64,000 nucleotides of DNA from Erodium maritimum. Taxonomy: Eukaryota; Streptophyta; Magnoliopsida; Geraniales; Geraniaceae. Positions 1-12,250 of the stretch are shown in pieces. The first letter of the stretch is position 1, and each line of letters begins with the position of its first letter. The notes below the pieces were generated by a model. That model saw only the letters and a list, made by a program, of their open reading frames with translations, did no database searches and was not told the DNA's origin. A program made the position numbers and the translations under genes. Location of the stretch: positions 66,263,675-66,327,674 of the forward strand of contig OY997594.1 in the NCBI GenBank assembly GCA_963921825.1, read 5' to 3'.

Positions 1-167
1 GGTCATTAAGATATCATTCATGACCTGACTGTATGATAGGTTGAATGGCTCCTTCTCTGATGCTATCCTTCACCATTTTTTTGCTCTAGATTGTTGATCT
101 TGTATCGTGATTATTGTTTGATACTGTCTGAAGTTCTCATCAAGGGGAAGAAGCTAGTTAGGAGATC

Positions 168-446
168 CAGGGCCGTCTCTACATATTTGGTGGCCTTAGA
201 CGAAAAATTAAAAATGGACCTTTTAACAACTAAAACATAAAATCCCTTTTTGTAGATTTATTAAATCTTCGATTATTCTTATTTTTTTCAATTTTGAAAA
301 TCAAATTCATGCTTTCTGTTTGACGCTATTCTATAGAATAAACTTAGAAATCGTAGGCGATTGCCTAATTGGCGAAGGGGTGTGGCCTTCACGTGGCTGT
401 GGCCTTAGGCGATTGCCTAATTGGCCAAGGAGTGGAGCCGGCCCTG
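168..446. mobile_element. hAT-type MITE (non-autonomous, 279 bp)
   Basis: The left end reads CAGGGCCGTCTC and the reverse complement of the right end reads CAGGGCCGGCTC, the CAGGGCCGGCTC terminal inverted repeat common in plant hAT elements. It is flanked by an 8-bp target duplication with one mismatch (AGGAGATC at 160-167, AGGAAATC at 447-454). The interior is AT-rich and non-coding, with an internal repeat of 'aggcgattgcctaattggc' near 354-375 and 407-425. There is no transposase, so it would have been moved in trans. Confidence 0.8.
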
Positions 447-479
447 AGGAAATCAGTGATCAAACAACCAAAGCCTACA

Positions 480-2165
480 CAAACTACGGCTCAGAGTAAG
501 TCTGTAGTGCGTGTCCGATGATCGCGTACGAGGAGTCACCGGTCTTCGGTTGGGAGGAGCAAGAGGGAGGATGGTGTCAATGCCGTTTCTTCGATTCGGT
601 TGGATGGGGTGACCCGAGATACAAATATGGTTGGTTTGGACAAAGAACAAGTTGTTGTCAAGTCATCGAAGTCAGATGATTCGCAGGTTAAAGATCAGAT
701 TGGTGGGTTCGCTCATTTTCAAAAAAGGATGGGGTAGACTTAGAACCTGTGATTGCACAATGCAACGTTTCTGCGAAGGCTTTGGAGCTGAGTTCGAAGG
801 ATGGGAGTTCGTCTGGTTTAGTTGTTCTGCCAGAGTTGATCCAAAGCTTCAATCAGGTGAGTTCAAAGGATATTTTTGTCTGTAATCTCCCTTTCGATAC
901 TAGTGAAGAATGAGTTCGCAATTTTTTTGGGCCATTTGGGAAGTTTTTTCCCTGCTCTATTTTGAAGCGTCCTAACAGGGGAGGGAAATTCTTTGTTTTT
1001 TTTACGTTCTTGTCGTCTCCTGCTGCTTCTCAGGCTGTGGATAACTTCAATGGATACAAGGTTAATGGTTACATACTCCTTGTAGCCATGCCCGACCTAG
1101 ACTTTTGTCCCGTGGTGTGGACAAACTAAACAAGGAGCTTTGTAGTTAGGCTTTTTTCGAAACCAGAGATGTTTTTCCTGGAGGGAATGGCTCAGGAAAA
1201 GGTAGTGGTCGAATTGTACGGGTTGTTCTTCCCGGGAATTTTCTGGCCGACGATGGGCCCACTATCGCTTGTTTGTCATTCCCCGATCTTCGTGATTTGA
1301 ATTTCAACTTTCTGATTCCCCATGTATCTCGGGATGATTCTGTCATGGATATCGTTTATGATCCAATCCGGTGTGATGGAGATTCTGTAAATCCTGTTCG
1401 TCCGACGTTTGGGGAAGACGACACTACAATATCAGATGGCGTCAAAGTGTGATCGTTTGAAGCCCTTTAGTTGTTTAGCTCTGGTGGTAGTGAAACCCAA
1501 GAGATGGAAGCTTGGGTAGTACAAGATGGCGTCAAGGTGGGCCTGTTCGAAGCCCCTACGCAAGATGGAGAGTTCTTGGGCTCATGTGGTAGTGAAGCCC
1601 ACGAAAAGGAAGCCCAAATTAGGGTTTTGTAGATGATCCGACGGCCCAGGTTCCTGGCCCTCTTATTTTGGGTACGGATAGTGGGCCTAGAGGTCTTCAA
1701 GCTGCTGGGCCGGTCTTGTCAGACTCGATCTCGATTTTCGGGGTTTAGGACAGTCCTTGGAAAAACGCCTTATCTAAACTCTCGATGTTTAAGGGTCAGG
1801 TCATTATGAAGCATACCTCTTCAGTATCGTAACTTATACGAAGCCTAGAATGCGGTCTATGAGTCGAGAAAGGGCTATGCAAGTTGTCCCTTCAGATGCA
1901 GATATGCGGAATTAGGCGGTTCTTAAGTCCCTAACGAAGCCCTCTCGGGAGTCAAGGAGATCAAATGGTTTTTCTTTGGCCCGTTTTTTGTTCGTCTTTG
2001 TTTTTATTTTCAGGGGATTGCTCTTTCTTGGTTTTAAGGGCTTAACCTTTTAACTCCATTATCGAGACTTCTTCTGTAATCGTTTTCTGGTCTTTCAACA
2101 TTTTGATGCTTTCCTGTTTGGAAAGTATCTTTATTTAATAAATCTCTGAGCTGATCCAAAAACAG
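480..2165 (+). pseudogene. Decayed LINE with RRM-type ORF1
   Basis: Between about 860 and 1090 the + strand encodes, with stops, an RNA-recognition-motif pattern: an RNP2-like IFVCNLPF, then RGGKFFVFFTF in the RNP1 position, then AVDNFNGYKVNG. RRMs are known in ORF1 of some plant L1-clade elements. The 3' end near 2040-2165 (GGCTTAAC, TTTAATAAA, A-rich run) resembles the end of another relic at 56460-56600, so both probably belong to one LINE subfamily. No reverse transcriptase is visible. It could instead be a retro-copied RRM gene, but the shared LINE-like tail argues against that. Confidence 0.5.
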
Positions 2166-2740
2166 AAAGATATTAATCATGGCTTGTCAAAATAATAAAA
2201 TTTTAAGAAAAATAAAATTTTCTCTCTATTATTTATTCTTATGTTTAAAGTGAAAAGTATTCCACATGTTTTAAAAAAAACGTATGTGGTAAAAGATAGT
2301 ATTTCAAAAAATAATAATAATAGAATATAATAAATAGTAATTATTTGCTTTGATATTTTTTTAGCAAATTACTTGTTTTCATATGAAAAGTTAAATCATT
2401 GTGTAAAATTTTAAATAAATTGACTTTTTATTTATATTGTTACTTATATGTGGCACCCATAATTTAAATTTCTTCTTAAAATGGATAAACTTTTGTTTAA
2501 TCACGACACCTCAACGTCATGATCGTCCAAAAAGGTTATTCATGTTTGGTATCTTAATTGTTTGAACTTTAATATCGTAGTTGTTTTATTATTTTTTATC
2601 TATAAAGTTTTATAAATGCCTTATGTGTCAAACTTATGTTTTATCTATATTTTCTACAAATATAGACTCGGAAACATAATCTGTCAGACTTATGTGTTAA
2701 AATATTAAGCAACCTAATCAGTCCAAATAAATTAACAAAG
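2166..2740. other. AT-rich intergenic stretch
   Basis: Low-complexity AT-rich DNA. I see no coding region, terminal repeats or RNA gene. Confidence 0.6.
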
Positions 2741-4045
2741 CCTAAATAACCGGGCGACCCACGAAATAAAGCCAAACCACCCACCTCTAAATCTTCAGGA
2801 CGCCGGATGCCACAATTTTATTGCCACAAACGACGATCACTGTAATGCAATCGTCACAGTGTGACTAGATCCTGATCTCCAACAACTGATACCCACGCCT
2901 CGTGGCCAGTACCACTAAACAACGATGAGGGAAAATCAAAGGAGCATACGAGACCAGGAGCCACCACTGCCTACCCTGACCAAAACCCGACGACGACAAC
3001 AATTCCTCATCACAAAAGTGACATGAACCCGAGTTCCCACATCCAATACCCATGTCCCGTGGCCAACAGCACAAAACGACGACAGGGATATTTGAAGTTC
3101 GACGTACCCCACCGGAGGGCCAACACCTGAAACCAATGGGAGAAAGACACCACACCACATACCTTCCAAAACCGGGGAACAAAGTTCTTAGAGGCCTAGA
3201 TAACTATCTAAGAAAACTGAGGAAATGAGGATATGCCTAAAATGTCGGAGTAAGAACATCAAATTTTTGAGAAGATTAAAGTCACCACCACGTCAGGACA
3301 ACTGAACGGCCATACCAACAAGTCCAACACTAATGAGGTGAGACACCATACAACCACTCCCAAACATCCATGCCAAGATCTGAACCCGTGCAGGCTGGGC
3401 AGCCACCGGTGAAACCAGCAGCACAACGAGCACCGCAACATCACTGGATTGGATCGCCACCCTTACGACCAAATAACGATCAACCCAAGCCAGACCTGAG
3501 GAGACTAGATATGGCATTCAGAAGGTCGAACCGTGATCGGCGAAGGAGCTTAGCCATGACCGGAGGAAGCAGGAAGACGATATTGATTGGAGATTGCACA
3601 GCCTGAAGCGAGACGCGCCCGACGATGGCACACCACGCACGAACAGTTCCGAGCCGCGCACGAGAACCCTTCAAACCAGAAATCAAATCCATTCCGTGCG
3701 AGAGGGTAGTTTAAGTATGAATATCATGCATGGACAAACCATCGCATAACTAACCGATGCGAGTCAAGAGAATACGGTCAGAGAAGAGAGAGAAGTCGTT
3801 GAGACCAGAATCCCTGCCTCAGGGAAGGAGACCATTACCAACAAAGAAGAGAAGAATGGGGAGGGGAGAAGAAGGTAGGAAGGGAGATGCCACCGTCGCA
3901 ACGACCATTGCGGAGTATCCATGACTGTCACTAGTGGAGGCTAGGGCGGCGGAGGGTAAAGCAAAGTTAAGATAAGCTTTTGAGAGAGGAGCGTAGCATC
4001 GTTGCTTGTTTTTTTCAACGTGGTTGTTTTATTGATTGAAAAGAA
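2741..4045. other. GC-rich repeat-like stretch, unrecognised
   Basis: Both strands carry short open frames of biased composition with no domain I recognise. Two diverged direct repeats about 170 bp apart start near 2880 and 3040 (both contain 'cccacgcctcgtggcca'-like and 'acaacgatga/aaacgacgac'-like segments). The purine-rich 3800-3990 stretch resembles, on the minus strand, a 5' untranslated region of a retroelement. Probably a retroelement relic of unknown type. Confidence 0.35.
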
Positions 4046-5902
4046 AAACAATAACAACCTGTAAAACCCGGTTTGGTTTAAAAGGGTTTTAAAGTGCGAA
4101 CTATTACTAAAGGGGTTGTTTTTGCATCAAGTTTAGTTTTTAAGCAAAAGAGAAAAAAAAAGAAAAAAAGAAAGAGGGCTGGTTCTGGGCTGGACAGGGC
4201 AGGAGACATGAGGTGGGCCTGAGCCGAGCGAGCCCATGCCTCGCGCGAAGCCCAGACGACCCCAGGCCCAATCCGCATCGAAACCCTACCCTTAAAAGCG
4301 CCCTCCACCCTCTTCAGCCTCAGAATCGCTGCACACCTCCCGAGACGAGAGCGTCTCTCTCCCTTCGAACCAAAAACCCTCCGACGCCGCCGCTCTTCAC
4401 TCCTTCTCCGACCTCACACCCACCCTCTCCTTCTTCTTCTCCGTCTTCTTCTACCTGTCGTACCAGAAACCCAGCACCCTCACCCGTCGTCTTCCTCTTC
4501 GATTCGACGCCGCCGCCGACGAGGACGAGCTCCACCGCGCCTGGTTCAGGCGGAGCTTCAAACGGTGAGTCGATTCTCACCGATTCCACCCCCGTCCCCT
4601 TCTTCTCGCGTCGATTCGAGGGGCGTCAGGCTCACGGAGGAGGTCGGGAGCGTCGCCGGAACTCTCCGAGTTCCAGATCCGCGATTCACGTCGCCGGCGA
4701 GCCTGTTGGCCGTCAGATCTGGCCGGGAGAGTTCGGACCTCGCCCCAACCCCCGTTCCCGATGAATCCTGGGCCTTTGTCAACCCACCAGACGCCAGAAC
4801 CGCTGTCGAAACCCTGAAGCCACCGCCGCCAGAGTCGCCGGAAACCTAACCTCAGCCATGGCGTTTACAGCTCAGACCGGACGACGGCGAGACCTTGGGC
4901 TCGGGCTCGGAGCACAACTGGGCTTCGGCCTGGACATGATTTGGGCCTTGGGCTCGAATCTGGTCTGGGCCTTGGCCCGGACTGACTCTGGTCTTCGGGT
5001 CCGAACTCGGGCCTGACCCCGGGACTGGATCGGATACGGACCGTGTGGAACTAATTCGTCTAATTAAAATTAAAACTGATTTAAACGACGCTTGGGACTA
5101 AGTCGGACTTTTATCGGATTAAACGGTTTAATCATCGGAAATGAAAAACTGTTAATTTAAAGAACTGGATAATCTGGACCCGATTTGATTTTGGATCGCT
5201 TGTGTGTAAACCCAGATTCGTAGCTGGGACTTCGCCGAGGTGACGAGGCGAGCCGGACAGCTGTTGATATGAGTATTTGTTCGTAGGAAGACCGCAAGGT
5301 AGGGAAAGCCTTAATTATTTAATTACCGCTAAGAATGCATGATTAGGATAATAAAATCGGAAAGGTCCTAGAACTGCCTATAGGATGCGAATAACTAGAA
5401 TAATCGTATTTCAATTACTAATAAACGGATGAGTCTAGTATGCATGTTAGGACGATGACAATTAGTGAAGTGTGCTTTCAATACTTGGGAAATTGATTTA
5501 CTGGTAGAGAGGCTGTGAAGAGCTCTCGGATTAGTTGTGTGCTAGGTTCACATGCTTGGTTGTTGATTGCTCGGTTAACGTAAGAGTCTAATGAAACTAG
5601 ATTAGCTCGTATGATTGAATGCTAATTGGTGTATTCACATGATGATTGATTGGTGGTATGTATACTTGGTTGATCTAGTATTTATGCTGATATAATTGTT
5701 GGTTGAACGGATGATCGAGTATGGCTGATTGTGCCAAAGGGGTACAATCAGGTGATCGATGTACCGATGGTTGGAGACAGGTAAGTACACGGTAAGTTTG
5801 ATGCTTGATGGGTGAACGAAGTACTTTCCCCCTTTTTCTTATTCTTGATTGTATGCTCATTTATTGGTTTAGTTATTTGTTTGTTTGGTTTGGTACTACA
5901 CC

Positions 5903-5925
5903 GGGGGGGGGGGGGGGGGGGGGGG
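5903..5925 (+). repeat. Poly-G tract inside the LTR
   Basis: An uninterrupted run of about 23 G. It could form a G-quadruplex. Its exact length is prone to sequencing error. Confidence 0.8.
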
Positions 5926-6060
5926 CGGAAATCCGGTGCCGATGAGGTGGTTGGAGTTGGACAGTTACAGTGAGTTATTGACCGAGTTTTAGAGTGTGAG
6001 AGTATTGGTTACTGGATATTAAGAGAGTTGAGTGTTGGCAGATCCTGCGGGATGTCAATT

Positions 6061-6185
6061 GGTTATGGGACCCTGCGGGGCATGGATTAGTGGGCCTGCG
6101 GGCAACTGGTTATGGGACCCTGCGGGGCATGGATTATTGGGCCTGCGGGCAACTGGACATTTTACCCTGCGGGGAAAGGATTACT
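6061..6185 (+). repeat. 47-bp tandem repeat within the LTR
   Basis: Two nearly identical 47-bp units (6061-6107 and 6108-6154) beginning GGTTATGGGACCCTGCGGGG are followed by a partial third unit containing ACCCTGCGGGG. It looks like a local expansion inside the LTR. Confidence 0.85.
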
Positions 6186-6945
6186 TATAGTTTCACCCCA
6201 AGGAACTGCATCCCAGTGGGTGCACTACTCGGTCCCCTATGACATATGGTCCTTAGGTGGCATTTCCGAATTAGTTTCGGTGCCTCGGTGCATGTACCTC
6301 CTATGGACCGAGGGAAAACCTGACGTGATGTGGATACTCTGGTGGATCGGGTTATGGGAACCGAGGTGATTCCAGAATCTATTCATGGATCGGAGGCTTG
6401 AGAAAGCAAGTGGTTGGCAAAATACTGATATTTCCCAGTTTATTATCATTCGTCCTTTAAATTACTTACTATGAACTTATTTATGTCACTGTTACTTTGA
6501 TACTATTACGTTGTTGCAATTATTTCTTATTCTTATCATTTCCTTATATATTATATCGTCCTGTCGTTCGGGTTACATTCGTAGACAGTTCATCTTTAAC
6601 TTAAGGGTTGAATCATTAAGGTTTTTCCTACTGAGCGTCAGCTCACCCCCTTTGGTTTCTAACTGTTTTACAGGAGTACCAGATGTCTAGAGAGGCCGAG
6701 CCTAGGGAGCTTTGGGACTCTTCGGGTTTTCATTAGAGATATGTTGGTCTCTTGTGTTGGACGCTTTTCATTTGACTATTTATGTTGAGCTGTGACTCAC
6801 GCTACTTTAAACATCCTTCTGATATGTTGTTTTGACGGAGTTTGCATGAAATTTTGGAACTTTTATCTATTGTTCATCCCTTAACTTATTTCAACTTGAG
6901 TCACGTCTCGAATCCGGTCAAAACTGGATTTGGGGCGTGACAATT

Positions 6946-6961
6946 TGGTATCAGAGCCTGG
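6946..6961 (+). promoter_or_regulatory. Primer-binding site (initiator tRNA-Met type)
   Basis: TGGTATCAGAGCCTGG lies three bases after the LTR end. It is complementary to the 3' end of plant initiator methionine tRNA, the usual minus-strand primer of plant LTR retrotransposons. It fixes the LTR boundary and the element's + orientation. Confidence 0.9.
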
Positions 6962-8229
6962 TTTCATTTGAAACAGGTTGTAATTTTCGAACCGTTTTCA
7001 AAAACTTCGGACCAACATCTTTTAGGTGTAGAATTAGGAAGTCTAGGTCGAGTACTCAGTGATGCGGAGTTAAACACGTTGATGCATAGAGTAAAAACGA
7101 CTCGAGTCTTACTGTTTATTTAGTTACTCAATGTTGAACTCCTCTTCCTATAACGGTTGTGTCGCTTGAGGGACACCCTTACCTTATTGATTGTAAGATG
7201 CAGAGATCGGTGAAACCGATTGGTTGAGGTCGGTATTGGATGAGCGAGCGATGACTGAACCGTTGTATGATACTTGTTGAGTAGATTGTTATTTGGTTAA
7301 GTGCATTATCGCTGTGACTGATTGTTTTGTGGTGTTAAAGCTGAAGGATTAATGGATGGGAGTGTTGACGAAGTTAGGGATTGGATTTGTTAGGGTAGTA
7401 CGGTCGAAAGGTTGTAATCGAAGAGTGTGTTTATGGAAGAATCGGATGGTCATGACTTGGAAATGGGTTGAGTGTTATCTCAGTTATGGTATTATGACTT
7501 ATTTAAAATTTGGGCCTTGAAGGGTGTGACACAATTGGAGTAACTTTAAAAAGGAATCGAATTTGAGTAATTTGGTAACCTTTGATTGCGTGTGTGTACT
7601 TTGCGAAGCCTGAAAATCTCTGTGTTGTTTGTGGTGTGAACTACAGGGCATGGGAACTCTTGGAATATTATAACTTGTGGAAGTTTATTGATAAGTGTCC
7701 CGCTTAAGCGGAGGGCTAGTGGAAAATACGAATAGATCATGCCGAATTTTCTGTAAAACTGAAGTGTGGGTTCTATCACGGGTTGACACAGGGCGCCACT
7801 GTAGTCAAACGTGATAGTGAGATGTCAAGTGGTTACAACAAGGCTCGGGGACGCCTGAATCAAGTTGTAACGATGTGAGATCGAATCGACTATTTGATTA
7901 AAGATAAGTAACTTGAGGAAAGAGAAAAGCCGTAAATAAAAAAGTTAAGGACTTAATTTCTGACGCTTGCTTGTGCTTTCCACCCCAGTGATGGGTGTGT
8001 TTGTGTGTGAATTGTGCCTCTTGTGGGAGTTGATTGCTTTGCTGTTTGCTATGTGAGACGCACCAGGTGCGGAATTCTTTGTCTATATGAGTATTATATA
8101 CGACTTATCTACTTACCCTCGATCCAATTAGGATCCGTTGAGACGTTCGAAAGCGCCCATTTTGCTTAAATCGTTTCGCTTGTTTTAAACTGAGTTGAAC
8201 TGTACATACTATTGCAGCGAGCTTTCGAG

Positions 8230-9219
8230 ATGCTTCCCGTTTACGTCCCGAGAGGTACCAGGAGTCGCCCAGCTTTGGGGCAGGGTCAGCCACCCGCTGT
8301 TGGGCTGGTAGGGGCAGCAGGTGCCCAGGATGCTGCTCCCACAGAGCACCAGAGCGTTGAGATGGGACCGTCAGGGTCATCAGTGAGAGTTACTCCAGTC
8401 GCAGAGCTGACACAGGCTACACTCATTGATGAGGTGGTACGCGCAGTGCTAGCGGCACTCAGGGCTCAGCAGGAGACCCCAAAACCGGCGCCAGAGCCCG
8501 TGTCTGCTACAGAGACAGCCGTTGTAGAGAGACCAGGACAGATGGATAGCCACACGGCTCAGGCACTTCGTGACTTTCATCGTTTGGGTACACCGACCTT
8601 TTCAGGGAGTGTTGACTCAGAGGCAGCAGTGTTATGGTTGGAGCGGATCACTCGCAACCTTGATAGGTCCGGTATTTCTGAGGGACGTTTGAGAGTTTCC
8701 TTCTCCACCTTCCAGCTTGAGGGTGAGGCTTTTTACTGGTGGCAGTCTATGCAGACCAGCGTTGGTGAGGATTTCGAGCTCTTCAGTCAGTTGTTCCTGG
8801 AGCAGTACTTTCCGCGATCGGTTCGGGATGATCGACGCCAGCAGTTTGTGGATCTACGACAGAGGGGGATGACGATGGCTGAGTATGCGGCGAGGTTCCT
8901 GACCTTATCTCGCTTCTCACCCGAGATGGTGCAGACTGAGGACAGTCGTTGCAGACGATTTGAGCGTGGACTCCTCCCTGCCATTGCGGATCGGCTTATT
9001 GTTTTGAGGACAGAGGTATACACCACCTTGTTGGGCCAGGCTCTAGCTGTGGAGAGACACTTTCGAGAGACTTCCAGAGAGCGAGATGTCAGGCGTGATG
9101 CTAGACGACAGAGGACTTCTGGGTACTTCCAGCCTCAGTTTCAGCAGAGTGGTTCGCGCAGAGGGGCATCAGTAGCATCAGTTGGACCGGCTTTATCCAT
9201 ACCAACGTATTGGTCATGA
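8230..9219 (+). pseudogene. gag: Truncated gag of the Ty3/gypsy element
   Basis: An open frame of about 330 codons; the likely start is ATG 8230 (MLPVYVPRG), not the upstream TTG at 8212. The centre matches the retrotransposon gag capsid family (PF03732): TPTFSGSVDSEAAVLWLERI, EGEAFYWWQS, FLEQYFPRSVRDDRRQQF, MAEYAARFLTLSRFSPEMV and RFERGL. The long leader from 6962 to 8229 is non-coding, as usual for this group. The frame runs into unrelated sequence near 9190, before any CCHC knuckle. No protease, reverse transcriptase, integrase or chromodomain follows, so the element is 3'-truncated and immobile. Confidence 0.88.
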
Positions 9220-10540
9220 CCGAAATAATCCATACCAAAATTTTATCCCTGTAGCTATGGTGCCCGACTTATCCAAATAGATAATTAGGCGAAGGTTCCC
9301 TATCCAGTCGGCGAGATGTGCAAAAATTTCAATCTTCTTTTCCTGGCTCGAATCGGGTGGACCTATGTTGTCTAGGTGACATGTTGATCTCTCGCCGGAG
9401 ATCCTTGGGTGGAGGTGAGGATGATATTAGGTTTCCAATGAGCTCCCTATGTTAAGGAGGAGACAAAGGATCAGATAGATTACGAGCCCGGAGGGACTGG
9501 GCGTGGCTCTTCAAAACACCTCCTATAGGGGGTCGGGTGTTATCCCCCATATTGTAATCCTGCTTGGGAGGACTGGTGGACGTTCCTGCATGCAACACCC
9601 CCATCCAACCCAGACAAGGAAAGGGTCTAGTGCCGTTGATTCTCTATGATGGGTCTACTGGAACAACTCCTTGTTGTTGGTGGTCATGCCTTGTCTCGCG
9701 AATGAGATGGTTCAGGTACCTCAAGACCCGCTTAAAGTCGACCTGGAGACGGATCCGAAGAAGAAGGTCCCATCCTAGGATGTCCTAACGGTTCTCAAGC
9801 AGTAGTGGTACAACATCTATGGGGCGTGCACCGTGTATTCCCGTTGATGAATCGGCCTCCATTATCCTAGATCGAGTGGCAGATCCCGACAACCTCGATG
9901 GTCTTCCCCTTGCAGCACCAGAGGCAAGTATCCTCATGGTGGCCGGTCCCCCATCACCCCCGAGGATCCTCGGCCCCAGAGAATACCGTGGTTCACAGTC
10001 CATCCAACCGGGGACGGTAGAACCACTCGCCAATGAGGGTTCACGGTGCGAGGAGTGTCGGTGAAAGGATGGAAATGCTTGTTGGTCTTGTCTCGGGATC
10101 CAACCGAATCAACCCCGCCTAGATTATCCATGATATCCAAGGCCTGATAGCATGGCCTCACCGTCCTTGACTCCTCGGGAAGGTTCACTTGATCAGTAGG
10201 CAGGAAATCTCATGTTAGTGGTGATAGATATGGTCAGCGGCCTGCGACATGGTGGTGGGGCAAGATATGTGCCCAACAGTCGGTTGGCTGTAACAGAGTG
10301 ACAAATCAGATTACGAACAGGGAGAAAAGAGGTGGATGGAGAGCGTGACGTCGTTATAACGATAGCCAAAGAGAGTCCGCAATGGTCGTGGAGAGAAACC
10401 CTATTCAGTGGGTGAGTTTTTTTTAGGGTTTGGAGTGTTTGTTCTCTGTTTGATCTGTAATATACTACTCGTTTATATTAAAAAAATATATAAAATTTAA
10501 TTTAATATAAATATTACTAAATTAATCAAATTTTTTTAGA
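9220..10540. other. GC-rich non-genic stretch, probable retroelement relic
   Basis: Short interrupted frames on both strands, with no domain I can name. Composition resembles the GC-rich ORF1-type relics elsewhere in the window. Near 10430-10560 it grades into an AT-rich segment. Confidence 0.35.
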
Positions 10541-11780
10541 GGAATGACAGTATTATTGAATAAGTAAAGTAAACAGGTGTTCGTCTGACGACAAACCCCT
10601 TACAAACCAGTAAACTAAAGATAAATAAACTGAGACATAAATGTTGATAAGTAAATGGTGCTCATATGCAAAGAGGCGGTCGGGGGGTTGACTGCGGTAG
10701 CATCCATGGATACCGATACAGTATGCTCCAACCATAAGTCGCTGATCGAGCAGACCAGGTGAAAACTGAATAGTGGTGGACCGATAACTCCCCCGGTAAG
10801 TCAGCGTGCGTAGTCCTCCCTTAAATGATAGGTGTAGGGCTCCTGAATGCGAGATTGCTGACTCCGAAGTGGTAGGGGATCATCTTGTCGACTGTTGGCA
10901 GAACCATTGCCACCAAACTGCGAGGGAGATGGTACAGTCGACCAACCCCTCCCTGGGCCCCCAGGCACTCATTCCTGGAGGTGGGGGTGCTTAAAGCCCC
11001 CCACCGCTATCTGTGACGCCCCGACAGGTGCCGACGACCCTTCCTCTTCCTCTGGTTCCTCGTCCCTCTCCCGGCCCGTAACCAGAGCCTAGCTCGGCCC
11101 AAGACCACCGAACCCTAGACTCCCTTGCCTGCAGCGCCGTCAACCCTTCTCCCGGAACCCTAGCCAACGCCGACGTCTTCACGGCCTCTGTTTCCAGCCG
11201 CCTCTTCCAGGTCCTCGTATTCCGCTGCTCCGGCCGAACCTTGCCCGTCATCGATGAGACGAACTCCCTGAGCCAGGCACGGTCTTGACGCCGACATCCG
11301 CCTCCGTCGACCTTGACGTCGAAGGAGTCCATCCCGCCGGATCCGTCCAGAGTGAACTCGGCAAGCATGGCCGGAGAGAAGGCGCCATTGTCGTCACCCT
11401 CTACCTTCCCGGAGGCGTAGCCGCCGGGGAGGTCGTGATGGTGATGAACAGAAACCACTCCACCACTTCGCGGCGACGCAGTTCGTGGAGTAAACAGATC
11501 CGATGGAAGGCTTGGGGACGCGCGGCCGGCCTCCGTCCTCACCCTACCACTCTCTCCATCTCTCGCCTAGGCGATGGTGGTGGAACTTACCCACGCCGAC
11601 GCCTGAAATCGCAAACCCCTATTTTCCAAGAGAAAATAAGACTGCACTCCCCATGTATGTTTGTTGCTTCGAAAGTACACAGCATCACCACGGTTGGGAT
11701 CATGGCCTTGATCAAGGCCATGATCTCCCTCTGCATCTTCGTGCACTGCTGCGGCGCCAGGGCAGAGGTGTTCTATACTC
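10541..11780 (-). mobile_element. ORF1-type retroelement, copy C (3' end)
   Basis: On the minus strand an ORF1 end reads ASQIAVGGFKHPHLQE-stop (stop at 10969-10971). It is followed by a tail (about 10541-10968) that aligns with the tails at 30150, 31150 and 60450. Shared blocks are the complement of CAGCGTGCGTAGTC at 10802-10815 and a TGCGGTAGC...ACCGATAC block at about 10693-10719. Upstream, 10991-11542 is a GC-rich minus-strand frame of low-complexity sequence without a clear DUF4283 match, so the 5' part is either diverged or foreign. Confidence 0.5.
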
Positions 11781-11789
11781 CGTAAACTA

Positions 11790-12250
11790 ATTATTTTATC
11801 CTTTTTATTAAATTAATTAATTGAATTATTATTATAGTAAACTGACAGATTTATTCCGACAAAGTCAAAATGGATTTCATGCATAGCGTGAGAAAATATT
11901 AAAATGAATTAAAACGATCAGTGTAACATTCCAAAATTGATATTATTCCGAAATTATTCTATTAGAAGAATAGACACACGTAGCATAAAAAAAACACTAT
12001 TTTTCTTTAAAAATCAATATTTGAAGAACCCAATCGCCAATTCGAAGTATAAAAGTAGAGATTTTGGGTTCGTGGATCATTGTGAAGTGCTGCCGAAGGC
12101 GTCAAAGTCAGACATGGAGCGACCCACACTCACCATTGTCGTCTTCACAAAGTTCGTCCAACATTACCCAAAACATCATTCAACCTCAAGATCCCAGAAA
12201 ATTGTTCGGATTCGCGAACTGTCCGAGCTACAGTTTGGTCAACTTGGTAG
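11790..12250. other. Intergenic stretch upstream of the CNGC gene
   Basis: AT-rich DNA. The segment from about 11930 begins TGTAACATTCC, like the start of some LTRs, but no partner repeat or primer site is visible. No gene seen. Confidence 0.45.

Larger units (their letters stand above)
4060..6942 (+). repeat. Long terminal repeat of a Ty3/gypsy chromovirus-like element
   Basis: The unit starts TGTAAAACCCGG, ends GGGCGTGACA, and is followed after three bases by a primer-binding site. At 2,883 bp it fits the long LTRs of the Tekay/Del chromovirus group. Inside are a GC-rich proline-rich frame (about 4213-4764) that is probably not a gene, a run of about 23 G at 5903-5925, and a 47-bp tandem repeat at 6061-6185. 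No matching second LTR is present in the window, so the pair could not be compared. Confidence 0.7.

Noticed and set aside
4213-4764. 183-codon proline-rich open frame on +
   Set aside because: It lies inside the LTR, has low-complexity Pro/Ser composition and overlaps open frames on both strands. It is best explained by the GC-rich LTR promoter region.
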